Shown: one piece after another, positions 19,522 to 28,646 of the stretch
Position numbering within the stretch: position 1 is the stretch's first letter
Layout: every line of letters starts with the position of its first letter
DNA from: an uncultured Ignavibacteriota bacterium
GTDB taxonomy: Bacteria; Bacteroidota; Ignavibacteria; Palsa-1295
Direction of reading: 5' to 3'
DNA: 64,000 bases
NCBI GenBank assembly: GCA_903900335.1
Contig: CAIUMP010000061.1
Span: 82,660-146,659 of the forward strand
Made by a program: the position numbers and the translations under genes
The notes under the pieces: generated by a model
Database searches by the model: none
The model's input: only the letters and a program-made list of their open reading frames with translations
What the model was told of the DNA's origin: nothing

Positions 19522-20169
19522 TTATTCGCCTTCGACCGTCATCTTGATGATCTGTGCGGCCTTGCCCGGATTATCGCCCTGAAGCTTCGGCAGGTTTACG
19601 ATCTTGTCAACAACTTCGATGCCGTCGGTGACTTGACCCCAAACGGTGTAGTTCTTGTCAAGGAAGCCCGCGTCTCCATGACAGATGAAGAACTGACTGG
19701 TTGCGGAGTTCGGATCGTTCGTGCGCGCCATGGAGCAGATACCACGTGCGTGGTGAATGTCGTTAAACTCCGCCTTGAGTGGGGTGCCTGTGCCGCCCAT
19801 ACCATCATTTGAAAGATCGTCATCCTTCGAGTTCGGATCACCGCCCTGGATCATAAAGCCAGGAATGACGCGGTGGAACGTGGTGCCATCATAGACGTGC
19901 GTCTTGGTTAACTTGATGATCTGTGCAACGTGATTCGGAGCGACCTTTTCGAAAAGCTGAACCTTGATCGTACCTTGCTTTGTGACGATAACCAGATGGC
20001 GTTTTGGATGGGCAGTCGCTTTATCAAGTGCGGTTCCGGAAACCGGTGGCTTGTAGTCGGAGGCTGGTTCCATGGAGGTATTCGCGTGAGTTAGGTTTGG
20101 GGTAAATGCTGCCGCAAACCAGACGAGGAGTGCAGCGAGCGCTGTCGAAAATTTGAATGTCTTCATCAA
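19522..20169 (-). CDS. Exported cyclophilin-type peptidyl-prolyl cis-trans isomerase
   Basis: GTTFHRVIPGFMIQGGDPNSKDD, ICSMARTNDPNSATSQFFICHGDAGFLDKNYTVWGQV; signal peptide. Confidence 0.93.
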   Translation of the reverse strand: MMKTFKFSTALAALLVWFAAAFTPNLTHANTSMEPASDYKPPVSGTALDKATAHPKRHLVIVTKQGTIKVQLFEKVAPNHVAQIIKLTKTHVYDGTTFHRVIPGFMIQGGDPNSKDDDLSNDGMGGTGTPLKAEFNDIHHARGICSMARTNDPNSATSQFFICHGDAGFLDKNYTVWGQVTDGIEVVDKIVNLPKLQGDNPGKAAQIIKMTVEGE

Positions 20170-20277
20170 TTGAACAGAAAACGGTTAAGAGAATGTCCCA
20201 CAGATGGGATTTTGAATAACAATGACATTAGATAGGCCCAGCAGGGGTTTTCAGTTCCCTGAAAGGACATTCACGGA

Positions 20278-20949
20278 TCACTTGTTCTCGATGTACATCC
20301 TCAGCACTTGCGATTCAATGCCGGGATTCACACCCTGATCCTGAACTTCTTTCGGCGTGCGTTTCGAGAGATCCTTTAGGCTGACGATCCTATCAACTAC
20401 ATCAATTCCTTCGGTCACTTGTCCCCATGCGGTGTACTGCCGGTCGAGGAACAGCGAATTGTACGAGACGATGAAGAATCCCGTTGAAGCAGAATTGGTG
20501 TCATTCGTGCGAGCCATTGAGCAGATACCGCGCACGTGATGCACTTCATTGAACTCTGGCTTGAGCCTCGGCTCCGGGTTCGGTCCGTTGAGGTCGAACG
20601 GATCCTTCTTCGTGCTTGGCTCGCCGCCTTGTATCATGAACCAGGGAATGACCCGATGAAACGTGGTGCCATCATAAAATCCGCTCTTTGCAAGCCGCAC
20701 AATTTGCGCGACATGGTTTGGCGCGAGCTTGTCGAATAATTGGCATTTTATCGTCCCTTGCCGTGTCACCATCACAAGCCGCATTTCTGGATGCGAGCTG
20801 TAGTGAGACAGCTTTTCACCGTAAATAGGCGGTACGTAACCGTTGGGCGGGTCAGGCGAGTTTTGCGCCTGCGCAAACCCGGTCCCTAACAAGCCAATGA
20901 GAGCGGGTATGAGTGCCAAAAGTCTAAAAAAGCGAATCTGGGTTATCAT
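20278..20949 (-). CDS. Exported cyclophilin-type peptidyl-prolyl cis-trans isomerase (paralog)
   Basis: GTTFHRVIPWFMIQGGEPSTKKD, ICSMARTNDTNSASTGFFIVSYNSLFLDRQYTAWGQV; signal peptide. Confidence 0.92.
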   Translation of the reverse strand: MITQIRFFRLLALIPALIGLLGTGFAQAQNSPDPPNGYVPPIYGEKLSHYSSHPEMRLVMVTRQGTIKCQLFDKLAPNHVAQIVRLAKSGFYDGTTFHRVIPWFMIQGGEPSTKKDPFDLNGPNPEPRLKPEFNEVHHVRGICSMARTNDTNSASTGFFIVSYNSLFLDRQYTAWGQVTEGIDVVDRIVSLKDLSKRTPKEVQDQGVNPGIESQVLRMYIENK

Positions 20950-21212
20950 CTGGGAAGTCAGGATCTGTCGTTAAAAGCTCGTTCGTTCTTGCAGAATCGG
21001 AAATGGCTGCTACAGAACGAGTGGCCCGCAATTAAGGTGCTGACAGCATTTCACGCAGCAGAATTCGTAGAATTCCGGCCATCGCACCCTTGGGGTTTTC
21101 TAAGTGCAACCGCTTGTTGAGAAAATAGGAACCGACGATGTGACTATTCCCATTTCACTTCGTTATGTATTCGGATATTAGTTGTCCAACTATCGCTTAC
21201 CACCTGAAATCT

Positions 21213-22436
21213 ATGAAAATCCAAAGTTTTTCGACGATTCGCGTTCTTTGTGTACTTGCAATTGCCGCACTGCTCGGAGCCTGCCGACATGATTCTCCCA
21301 TCCAGCCCCCGGCATCTACGAATGATTGTTGCCACGGCGTGATCGGAATTCTCGCGCTTGATTCTGCTGGCAATCACATCAGCGGAGCAGCCGTGACGCT
21401 CAATGGGACCACGACCGATGGCACCACCGTCACCCGAGGCCCCGAGACCACCAATGGCGATGGCGCAACAGCCTTCCGTGAATTGTGCCCGGGTCGCTAT
21501 GAAATTCATGCCGCGAAGGATGGATATCATACCGCATCCACCGTTATCGAGATGACTTGCAACGATACGACGCATGCAACGATGACGCTGTTTGCAGTGC
21601 CATCGAACACGACAACAGGTGATTGCCATTCTGGTCGAATCACACTGGAAGTGCACGATTCAGCCACGAACGCATTGATCACTGGAGGAACTGCCAACCT
21701 GTATCACAACGGGCATCTCGTTTCTTCGAAGGCGATGGGTACGACTGCCGTTTGGGAAGGTCTTGATACCGGAGCGTACTCCTTCAGCCTTTCGCACGAT
21801 GGCTATGCCCCCGTCGAGTTCGCTGTCGAGCCACTATCATGCAACCAACATCGCTCTGCCGGCCACACCATGGCAGCCCTCCACGATTGCTGCAACGGAG
21901 TCGTTGAGCTTAGCATCACTGATGCCTCTACCACGCATCCGCTCGGTGCTGCTTCGGTAACGATGACCAGAAGTGGTATGACCACTCTCACAGCGACATC
22001 CACTGATAATGGCAGCGTCCGTTTTGGTAGCCTCTGCACGGGCAACTACCGCATGGTTGTTCATCGTGATGGCTACGTGGATACCGTGATCGAGTTTGCC
22101 GAGACCTGCAACGCCACCCACGGATACCCTGTGGCGCTCAACGCGGTGCACACCGATAACTGCTGCACTGCTATTATGTCTATGCATGTTGAGGACTCCG
22201 TCCACCACGATACTGTTCTTGCTGGCGCAACTGTCACTATCCGCATCGACGGCAATAATGACAACTTACGCACCGGCACTACCACGGACGGCGGCAACTA
22301 CACGACCGACGGACTGTGTGGCCACACGACCTACATCGTCACCATCTCCAAGGACGGATACAACTCCAGGACCTTCCACTGGCAGTTCACCGATTGCCAC
22401 ACCTACACCGAGACGTTCTTGCTAGGCCACCAATAA
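21213..22436 (+). CDS. Lipoprotein with four cysteine-containing carboxypeptidase-regulatory-like/SpaA-like repeats
   Basis: MKIQSFSTIRVLCVLAIAALLGACRHDSP lipobox; four units starting DCCHGVIGI, DCHSGRITL, DCCNGVVEL, NCCTAIMSM, each with G(A/T)x(V/A) and DGY motifs. Confidence 0.7.
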   Translation: MKIQSFSTIRVLCVLAIAALLGACRHDSPIQPPASTNDCCHGVIGILALDSAGNHISGAAVTLNGTTTDGTTVTRGPETTNGDGATAFRELCPGRYEIHAAKDGYHTASTVIEMTCNDTTHATMTLFAVPSNTTTGDCHSGRITLEVHDSATNALITGGTANLYHNGHLVSSKAMGTTAVWEGLDTGAYSFSLSHDGYAPVEFAVEPLSCNQHRSAGHTMAALHDCCNGVVELSITDASTTHPLGAASVTMTRSGMTTLTATSTDNGSVRFGSLCTGNYRMVVHRDGYVDTVIEFAETCNATHGYPVALNAVHTDNCCTAIMSMHVEDSVHHDTVLAGATVTIRIDGNNDNLRTGTTTDGGNYTTDGLCGHTTYIVTISKDGYNSRTFHWQFTDCHTYTETFLLGHQ

Positions 22437-22455
22437 GCTTTATTTTCGAAGCGCG

Positions 22456-22493
22456 GCGCCTCTTCTGCTTATGCAGAAGAGGCGCTTTTTTTT
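22456..22493 (+). terminator. Strong Rho-independent terminator
   Basis: GCGCCTCTTCTGC-TTAT-GCAGAAGAGGCGC then 8 T. Confidence 0.95.
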
Positions 22494-22910
22494 GCGCACC
22501 TCACTCTCGAGCATCCGACAGCCTCTCAACTTCACACAAGTACTTGCTATTTGCTGATACCCCCATGTAACTCCCCAGCTAACGCTCGCTGAATTCCAAC
22601 TCGCCGCTATCCCCTGGGACCGCCCGTACTCAGAAACTGCTTCGCGCAATACTTGGCACGCTTCTGGATGCATGCTTAACCGAGGACTTCCATTTACGTT
22701 GTTCCTTACACGCGAGACCTACTAGAGCAGAATCGACCCGAGCTTACACCTCTAGTCCCTTCCACTTCCGAATCGTCTTCCTGTCAGCGGATCCGATGAG
22801 CAATACCACTGGTACGAGTGTCGTGCCTTTGTGGAGTTGTCATAAGGCTCCCAGGTAGTTCTTCGCTTTCACACAGTTTTGACACATCGAGTTTGTACCA
22901 ACAATCACTT

Positions 22911-24212
22911 ATGAATTTTATGAAACACATCATCAATCGCAGCGTCGCGCTGCTCGTTATCGGCCTTATCGGGCTTACAAGCCTGAGCCACACTGCGCAC
23001 GCTCAGAGCAAAGCAGGCCGCATTTCCTTTGGATTTGACGGCGGTGGTAACAAATACTATGGTAACTATACCGACAACCAATTTGCCTTCCAGGGTGACG
23101 CCTTCATCCGTTGGAATATCCTAGATTGGCTTTCGTTGCATGCTGCATATAATGGCGGAGAACTGAAGTATAAAGCAACGACAGACAAGAGCGTTGCAAA
23201 TGAGAATGCCCTATTCGGGGCTGGAAGCATTGGTAGTGCCGGCACAGATGGCACAGTCAATCACACCCGTGTCGGTGGCTGGGACCTGATGGCTTCAGTT
23301 AACGTATTCCCATCGCAGACATTCGTCCCTTATTTCATCGGTGGTATCGAGGCGCTCAATTTTGAGCCAAACGATGCGAATGATAAGAATCTAAAGGGCA
23401 ATGCGATCGCAGCATATTCGAAAAATGTCATGGGCGGCGTCTTCGGTGTCGGTTTTGAATTGTATATTTCACCTAAGGTAACCTTTAACGGCAAAGTACT
23501 CTTACATTTGACCGGTACCGATTGGATCGACGATTACTCCACGGGAAATACATCGGCTCCTGGTTCCGGTGGCACCCAGGTTGGCAACTCCACCTACGCT
23601 CAGGATGCATTCCTCAACATGGGTGTCGGATTCAGTTATTACATCTTCGTGCCCGATGCACCAGAGCCAATTCCTACGGAACCGACGGTGACCGAGCGGA
23701 CGATCATCACACACGATGTCGTGCATGACGTGGTGCAGAATAACGTTTATCACACAGACACTGTCTTTGTGCAGTCCCCAGCGGATACCGTCTATATCTC
23801 AAATCCGAAGATCAATACGATCTTCAATTTTCCAGGTACGCTGTTCATCGTGAACACGGATCAGTTCAACACAACGGAGCCAAACAACATCGGGAACCTG
23901 CTCCAGATCAAACGTTTGGTCGACCAATGCCCGGCGCTGCGCGTGGAGATCCAAGGATACGCTAGCGAAGAAGGCACACCCGAGCACAACATGGAGCTCT
24001 CCGAACGCCGCGCCAATCGCATCAAGAGCTGGCTTATGGAGCAAGGCGTAAGCTCAAATAAGATTGCACGAACGGTCGGATTTGGAGAAACGCACACAGC
24101 CGTCGTCGAACGCCATGATGTTTCAGCGAAAGTCCTTGAAGCCGAGCGCGCTCAGAATAGACGTATCGCGGTCAAGGTCGTCGAAACGTGCAACAATGAA
24201 TCCACGCGATAA
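22911..24212 (+). CDS. OmpA-family outer-membrane protein
   Basis: MNFMKHIINRSVALLVIGLIGL signal; beta-barrel-like N-half; C-terminal PALRVEIQGYASEEGTPEHNMELSERRANRIKSWLMEQGVSSNKI OmpA domain. Confidence 0.9.
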   Translation: MNFMKHIINRSVALLVIGLIGLTSLSHTAHAQSKAGRISFGFDGGGNKYYGNYTDNQFAFQGDAFIRWNILDWLSLHAAYNGGELKYKATTDKSVANENALFGAGSIGSAGTDGTVNHTRVGGWDLMASVNVFPSQTFVPYFIGGIEALNFEPNDANDKNLKGNAIAAYSKNVMGGVFGVGFELYISPKVTFNGKVLLHLTGTDWIDDYSTGNTSAPGSGGTQVGNSTYAQDAFLNMGVGFSYYIFVPDAPEPIPTEPTVTERTIITHDVVHDVVQNNVYHTDTVFVQSPADTVYISNPKINTIFNFPGTLFIVNTDQFNTTEPNNIGNLLQIKRLVDQCPALRVEIQGYASEEGTPEHNMELSERRANRIKSWLMEQGVSSNKIARTVGFGETHTAVVERHDVSAKVLEAERAQNRRIAVKVVETCNNESTR

Positions 24213-24258
24213 GCCAAATCGCTGCTCCCGCAACAAACTATTACCCGGTAAACGCACG

Positions 24259-24288
24259 AGGAGCACCGCCAAACGGCGGGGCTCCTTT
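24259..24288 (+). terminator. Probable intrinsic terminator after OmpA-family gene
   Basis: GGAGC-A-CCGCC-AAAC-GGCGG-G-GCTCC then TTT. Confidence 0.6.
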
Positions 24289-24313
24289 GCGATGATACCA
24301 GCCTGAAGATCGA

Positions 24314-25609
24314 TTGACAGATACCATGGTTTTAAAATGGCAAGAAAGGCCGCTTCCCGTGCTTCCACCAGGCAAACGCCACAGTTTGTTCAGCATCGCG
24401 TTCAAGTTCTTCCCGACCGCATTTTTGGTGAAGAGCATCGCGCTGACAGTCACGACCTTCCCGCTCATCCTGAACTACCTTAAAGTCGCGGCAGGAATTG
24501 AATCCATAGTTACTCGCACGTTACTGACGGGTTGCATTGTTGGCCTCACCCCAACCCTTGCACTCTACCTTATTACGCTAGCACGTGCTCCAAGAATTCG
24601 TAAGCGCGAAGAAATTGAGGAGGCTCGCCTTCAGCACATCGCACACGGAGATTTAGAAGCCCTGCACGTGATGCAGGAGAAAGAAGAACGCGAGATTGTC
24701 CGGCGCGAAGAAGTGGCCACAGGCGATCGCACCGCTCGCATTGTAAAGGACAAGAAAGAAGATGAACGATGGGACCTGCTGAACGAGTCGCTCCGACTCC
24801 AAAAGGAAACCGTGGAGCTAGCCACCGAAGAACGGCTCTTGGTCGCACAACAAGTCAAGGAGATCAAGGATGAAGGGGAAATAATGCGAAAAGGGTTGGT
24901 CTCGGATGATCTGGAGGCGCGTCATGTCAAGGATCTTAAGGAAGACAAGCGTTGGGATTTACTGAATGAATCGCTTCGTCTGCAGAAGGTCTCCGAGGAG
25001 TTCGCGTCGGAAGAACGGCTCCTCGTTGCGCAGCAGGTCAAAGATGTAAAGGACGAGCGAGAAGTAATTCGCATTGGGCTGGCGCTTGATGACCTGAAGG
25101 CTCGAGATCGGAAAGACCGGAAAGAAGATGAGCGGTGGGAAATGCTGAACGAGTCTCTCCGTCTTCAAAAGGAAACAGTAGAATTAGCCACAGAAGAGAG
25201 ACTGCTCGTCGCGCAACAGGTAAAAGACATCAAGGACGAAGGTGAAGTGATGCGGAAGGGATTGGCATCTGATGACCTGGAGTCGCGCCACATCAAGGAA
25301 GCAAAAGAAGAGAAGCGCTGGGATGCACTCTACGAACGATTGCGCGTCCAGGACCAACGAAGCGAAGAGAGGGAACAGCGGCACATACGCTTCGAAGAAG
25401 AACAACAACGAATGCACCATGAGGATGGGGTGAAGGACACCTATCGGATACTCTTCGAGCGATTTGTCCGAAATGCCACAGAGAACCCATTATACCTCGA
25501 TGTCGCAAACGGCCTCAGTCCGATACCTCTGGAGTGGCTTCAGGATCAACCGGAGATCCGAAAGAATCCGGCTCTTCTTCAATCACTCATTCCTCACAAT
25601 GAGCGATAA
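24314..25609 (+). CDS. Membrane-anchored coiled-coil protein with three 61-aa tandem repeats
   Basis: Two hydrophobic segments (about aa 30-90) then KEDERWDLLNESLRLQKETVELATEERLLVAQQVKEIKDEGEIMRKGLVSDDLEARHVKDL repeated 3x at 61-aa spacing. Confidence 0.75.
   Translation: MTDTMVLKWQERPLPVLPPGKRHSLFSIAFKFFPTAFLVKSIALTVTTFPLILNYLKVAAGIESIVTRTLLTGCIVGLTPTLALYLITLARAPRIRKREEIEEARLQHIAHGDLEALHVMQEKEEREIVRREEVATGDRTARIVKDKKEDERWDLLNESLRLQKETVELATEERLLVAQQVKEIKDEGEIMRKGLVSDDLEARHVKDLKEDKRWDLLNESLRLQKVSEEFASEERLLVAQQVKDVKDEREVIRIGLALDDLKARDRKDRKEDERWEMLNESLRLQKETVELATEERLLVAQQVKDIKDEGEVMRKGLASDDLESRHIKEAKEEKRWDALYERLRVQDQRSEEREQRHIRFEEEQQRMHHEDGVKDTYRILFERFVRNATENPLYLDVANGLSPIPLEWLQDQPEIRKNPALLQSLIPHNER
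24749..25300 (+). repeat. 183-bp (61-codon) tandem repeat, 3 copies (approximate limits)
   Basis: Units begin KEDERWD / KEDKRWD / KEDERWE; partial fourth KEEKRWDAL. Confidence 0.8.
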
Positions 25610-25625
25610 GACCATTTGATCCAAT

Positions 25626-26162
25626 ATGCACACCGCACGACTTACAAGTGATACTTCTTCCGAAGACAGCCAACACGACCTTTCACGACTACTTAGCATG
25701 CTCTTAGAACATTTTAATCTTCTCCTTGCCGACGACGACAAAGACGATTGCCTCTTCTTTAGAGACGCGCTTGAAGAATTGCCAGTGCAGGCCGAGCTCA
25801 CGACCGTGCATAATGGCGAGCAGCTCATGCAATTACTCGGCGAAAGCAAAGACACCTTACCACATGTCCTGTTTCTCGATCTGAACATGCCCCGTAAGAA
25901 CGGCTTCGAGTGCCTCTCTGAGCTAAAGCTGGACGACAGGCTTAAGAGTCTGCCAGTAATTATCTTCTCCACCTCCTTCGAGCAGGATGTGGTAAACCTC
26001 CTCTACAAGAAGGGCGGCCAATATTACATTCGTAAGCCTGCCGAATTCTCCCAGCTCAAGAATGTCATCCTCGAAGCGCTAACGCTCATCGCGGAGGGCA
26101 AGACCTCTCAGCCGGACAGAGACCAATTCGTTATCACGGGTCGCAATCCACTTGCCACGTAG
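25626..26162 (+). CDS. Stand-alone response regulator receiver (Rcp1/CheY-like)
   Basis: LLLADDDKDDCLFFRDALEELP, HVLFLDLNMPRKNGFECL, VIIFSTS, YYIRKP; canonical D-D, D, S/T, K positions. True start may be internal (Met25). Confidence 0.9.
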   Translation: MHTARLTSDTSSEDSQHDLSRLLSMLLEHFNLLLADDDKDDCLFFRDALEELPVQAELTTVHNGEQLMQLLGESKDTLPHVLFLDLNMPRKNGFECLSELKLDDRLKSLPVIIFSTSFEQDVVNLLYKKGGQYYIRKPAEFSQLKNVILEALTLIAEGKTSQPDRDQFVITGRNPLAT

Positions 26163-26260
26163 TACCATTCCTGCGGACCGCTTACACAAGTCACCAGCAG
26201 GTCAATCTCTTCCTCTCACACGAGAGACATCCATTCCCTCATTTCTTTTCCAAAACAGAT

Positions 26261-28243
26261 ATGGCTAAGAACCGCTCCTACGAGTTGAACATCGCTAACA
26301 AAGAGCTCGCCTTCCAAAGCGAGGAAAAAGAGAAACGTACTGCAGAGCTTGTCCTTGCAAATAGGAAGATCGTAGTGCAGAACGTAGAAAAGGAGCAGCG
26401 CGCTGTCGAAAAGGAAGAGCGGGCCGCGGAGCTCGTGATCGCGAACGAGGAGCTTGCCTACCAAAACGATGAGAAGGAAAAGCGGGCAGCAGAGCTTCTC
26501 ATTGCGAACGAAGAGCTGGCCTATCAGAATGATGAGAAAGAGAAGCGCGCTGCCGAACTGAACATCGCCAACATCGAGCTCGCTTACCAAAATGATGAGA
26601 AAGAGAAGCGCGCTGCCGAGTTCAGTATCGCAAACAAAGAATTGGCCTACCAGAACAAAGAGAAGGCGAAGCGGGAAGCAGAGCTAAGTATTGCCAACAA
26701 GGAGCTAGCCTTCCAAAGCGATCAGAAGGAAAAACGCGCCGAAGAGCTGGTCATTGCCAACAAGGAGCTAGCGTATCAAAATCAGGTAAAGGAGAAGCGG
26801 GCCGCTGAGTTAGTTATTGCCAACGAAGAACTCGCCTTCCAAAATGACGAAAAGGAAAAGCGAGCGGCGGAGTTGAACATCGCCAACATCGAACTTGCCT
26901 ACCAAAACAATGAGAAAGAAAAGCGTGCGGCAGAGCTAAGCATTGCCAACAACGAGCTGGCGTTCCAAAATGCCGAAAAAGAGAAGCGCGCGGCAGAACT
27001 GAGCGTTGCGAATAAAGAACTTGCATTCCAAAACAAGGAAAAGGAGAAGCGCGCTGCTGAGCTTATCATCGCAAACAAAGAACTTGCCTTTCAAAACGAT
27101 CAGAAGGAGAAACGCGCGCAAGAACTCGATGTCGCAAACAAAGAGCTAGCTTACCAAAACCAGGTTAAGGAAAAGCGCGCGGCGGAGCTCGTCGTGGCCA
27201 ATGACGAGCTCGCATTCCAAAATCATGAGAAGGAGAAGCGAGCGGCAGAGCTGAATATCGCCAACATCGAGCTAGCATACCAGAACGACGAGAAGGAAAA
27301 GCGCGCAGCCGAGCTCATTATTGCCAATGCTGAGCTAGCGGTCCAGAATTTGGACAAAGAAAAGCGCGCGGCAGAAAAGGAAAAACGGGCGGCCGAGCTT
27401 ATCATCGCCAACGAGGAATTGGCATTTCAAAATGATGAGAAAGAGAAACGTGCAGCAGAACTCATCATTGCAAACAAAGAGCTTGCGTTCCAAAACGATG
27501 AGAAGGAAAAGCGTGCTGAGGAACTGAGTATCGCCAATAAAGAACTGCTGGCCTTCACCTACGTCTCAAGCCACGATCTGCAGGAGCCACTCCGCAAGAT
27601 CCAAACATTCGTAAGTCGTATTGCCGAGAGCGAGGGTGCGAACCTCTCTGAGAAAGGGAAAGAATATTTCCAACGGATCATGGAATCTGCAAAGCGGATG
27701 CAAACCTTGATCGAAGATCTCCTGGCATTCTCGCGCGTCAACACGGCCGAGAGGATCTTCGTAAGCACGAGTCTCGATCTCATTATCGAAGAGGTCAAGA
27801 CAGAACTGAAAGATACTATCGAGGAGAAGCATGCGATCATCGAAGCCACGGAGCTATGCCCGGCGAATGTCATTCGTTTCCAGTTTCGACAGCTTATCTA
27901 CAACTTGATAGCGAATGCCTTGAAATTCTCCCGCCCAGATGTTCCAGCTCATATTACCATAATGAGCAAGATCGCGAAAGGCAGCGCCTTGAAGAATGAC
28001 AAGTTATCACCGGACAAATCCTACTGCCACATCACCGTTACGGACAACGGGATCGGCTTTGAGTCAAAATTCAGTGAGCGAATCTTTGAAGTCTTCCAAA
28101 AACTGCATGACAAGGAAGAATACACTGGTACCGGGATTGGGCTGGCAATCGTAAAGAAGATCGTGGAGAATCACAACGGGATCATCACCGCGACAAGTGA
28201 GCTTGGATCGGGTGCAAGGTTCGACATTTTCATACCAGCATGA
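26261..28243 (+). CDS. Soluble histidine kinase with N-terminal array of about 19 21-aa repeats
   Basis: AELVIANEELAYQNDEKEKRA repeats, then LLAFTYVSSHDLQEPLRKIQTFVSRI (HisKA), NLIANALKFSRPD (N-box), DNGIGFESKFSERIFEVFQKLHDKEEYTGTGIGLAIVKKIVENHNG (G-boxes). Confidence 0.95.
   Translation: MAKNRSYELNIANKELAFQSEEKEKRTAELVLANRKIVVQNVEKEQRAVEKEERAAELVIANEELAYQNDEKEKRAAELLIANEELAYQNDEKEKRAAELNIANIELAYQNDEKEKRAAEFSIANKELAYQNKEKAKREAELSIANKELAFQSDQKEKRAEELVIANKELAYQNQVKEKRAAELVIANEELAFQNDEKEKRAAELNIANIELAYQNNEKEKRAAELSIANNELAFQNAEKEKRAAELSVANKELAFQNKEKEKRAAELIIANKELAFQNDQKEKRAQELDVANKELAYQNQVKEKRAAELVVANDELAFQNHEKEKRAAELNIANIELAYQNDEKEKRAAELIIANAELAVQNLDKEKRAAEKEKRAAELIIANEELAFQNDEKEKRAAELIIANKELAFQNDEKEKRAEELSIANKELLAFTYVSSHDLQEPLRKIQTFVSRIAESEGANLSEKGKEYFQRIMESAKRMQTLIEDLLAFSRVNTAERIFVSTSLDLIIEEVKTELKDTIEEKHAIIEATELCPANVIRFQFRQLIYNLIANALKFSRPDVPAHITIMSKIAKGSALKNDKLSPDKSYCHITVTDNGIGFESKFSERIFEVFQKLHDKEEYTGTGIGLAIVKKIVENHNGIITATSELGSGARFDIFIPA
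26279..27517 (+). repeat. 63-bp (21-codon) tandem repeat array, about 19 units; units 2 and 17 carry an extra 7 codons
   Basis: Direct reading of the translation: 17 units of 21 aa plus 2 of 28 aa fill aa 7-419; next residue begins a partial unit fusing into HisKA. Confidence 0.9.
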
Positions 28244-28600
28244 TCGAATCCGAAGAACAGTCCGTATCCCAATGAGGAGGGTTGCGCACGCGAAGGCAGC
28301 GCAGCCGCCATCGCATCCATACGATCGGCTGCCTGTGTCATGGCACGCTTATGGCTCTAAGCCATCCGTACAGGAACATCCTAATAGGATTGCCTCGAAC
28401 GCTCATCGCAAGCAGTGCTATCTATACCGACAGGTCTGGATGAGTTGCACGGTCCCCGAAACGCGGGCACAGTTCACCAACTTCAAACCGAGTCCCAATA
28501 TCGACTACTCAGATGAATTTATTCGTAGGTAGCTATCCAGGAAGGAAGGCGTGAAGCGCATGAAAGTCATGCAGTAGACGCTCGTTCCTTTGAGTCTTTC

Positions 28601-28622
28601 CCGAAACAGCGTACTGTTTCGG
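28601..28622. promoter_or_regulatory. Perfect 9-bp inverted repeat with 4-nt loop upstream of small membrane protein gene
   Basis: CCGAAACAG-CGTA-CTGTTTCGG; no T-run. Confidence 0.5.
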
Positions 28623-28646
28623 CACAGTCAATCAAAAAAATCCGAC

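Noticed and set aside
26279-27517. Regular 63-bp repeats considered as a CRISPR-like array
   Set aside because: Repeats are contiguous, imperfect and encode an uninterrupted coiled-coil frame; no spacers and no cas genes.
28197-28532. 111-aa plus-strand ORF after the repeat kinase
   Set aside because: Overlaps the kinase 3' end, biased composition, no domain; probably spurious.
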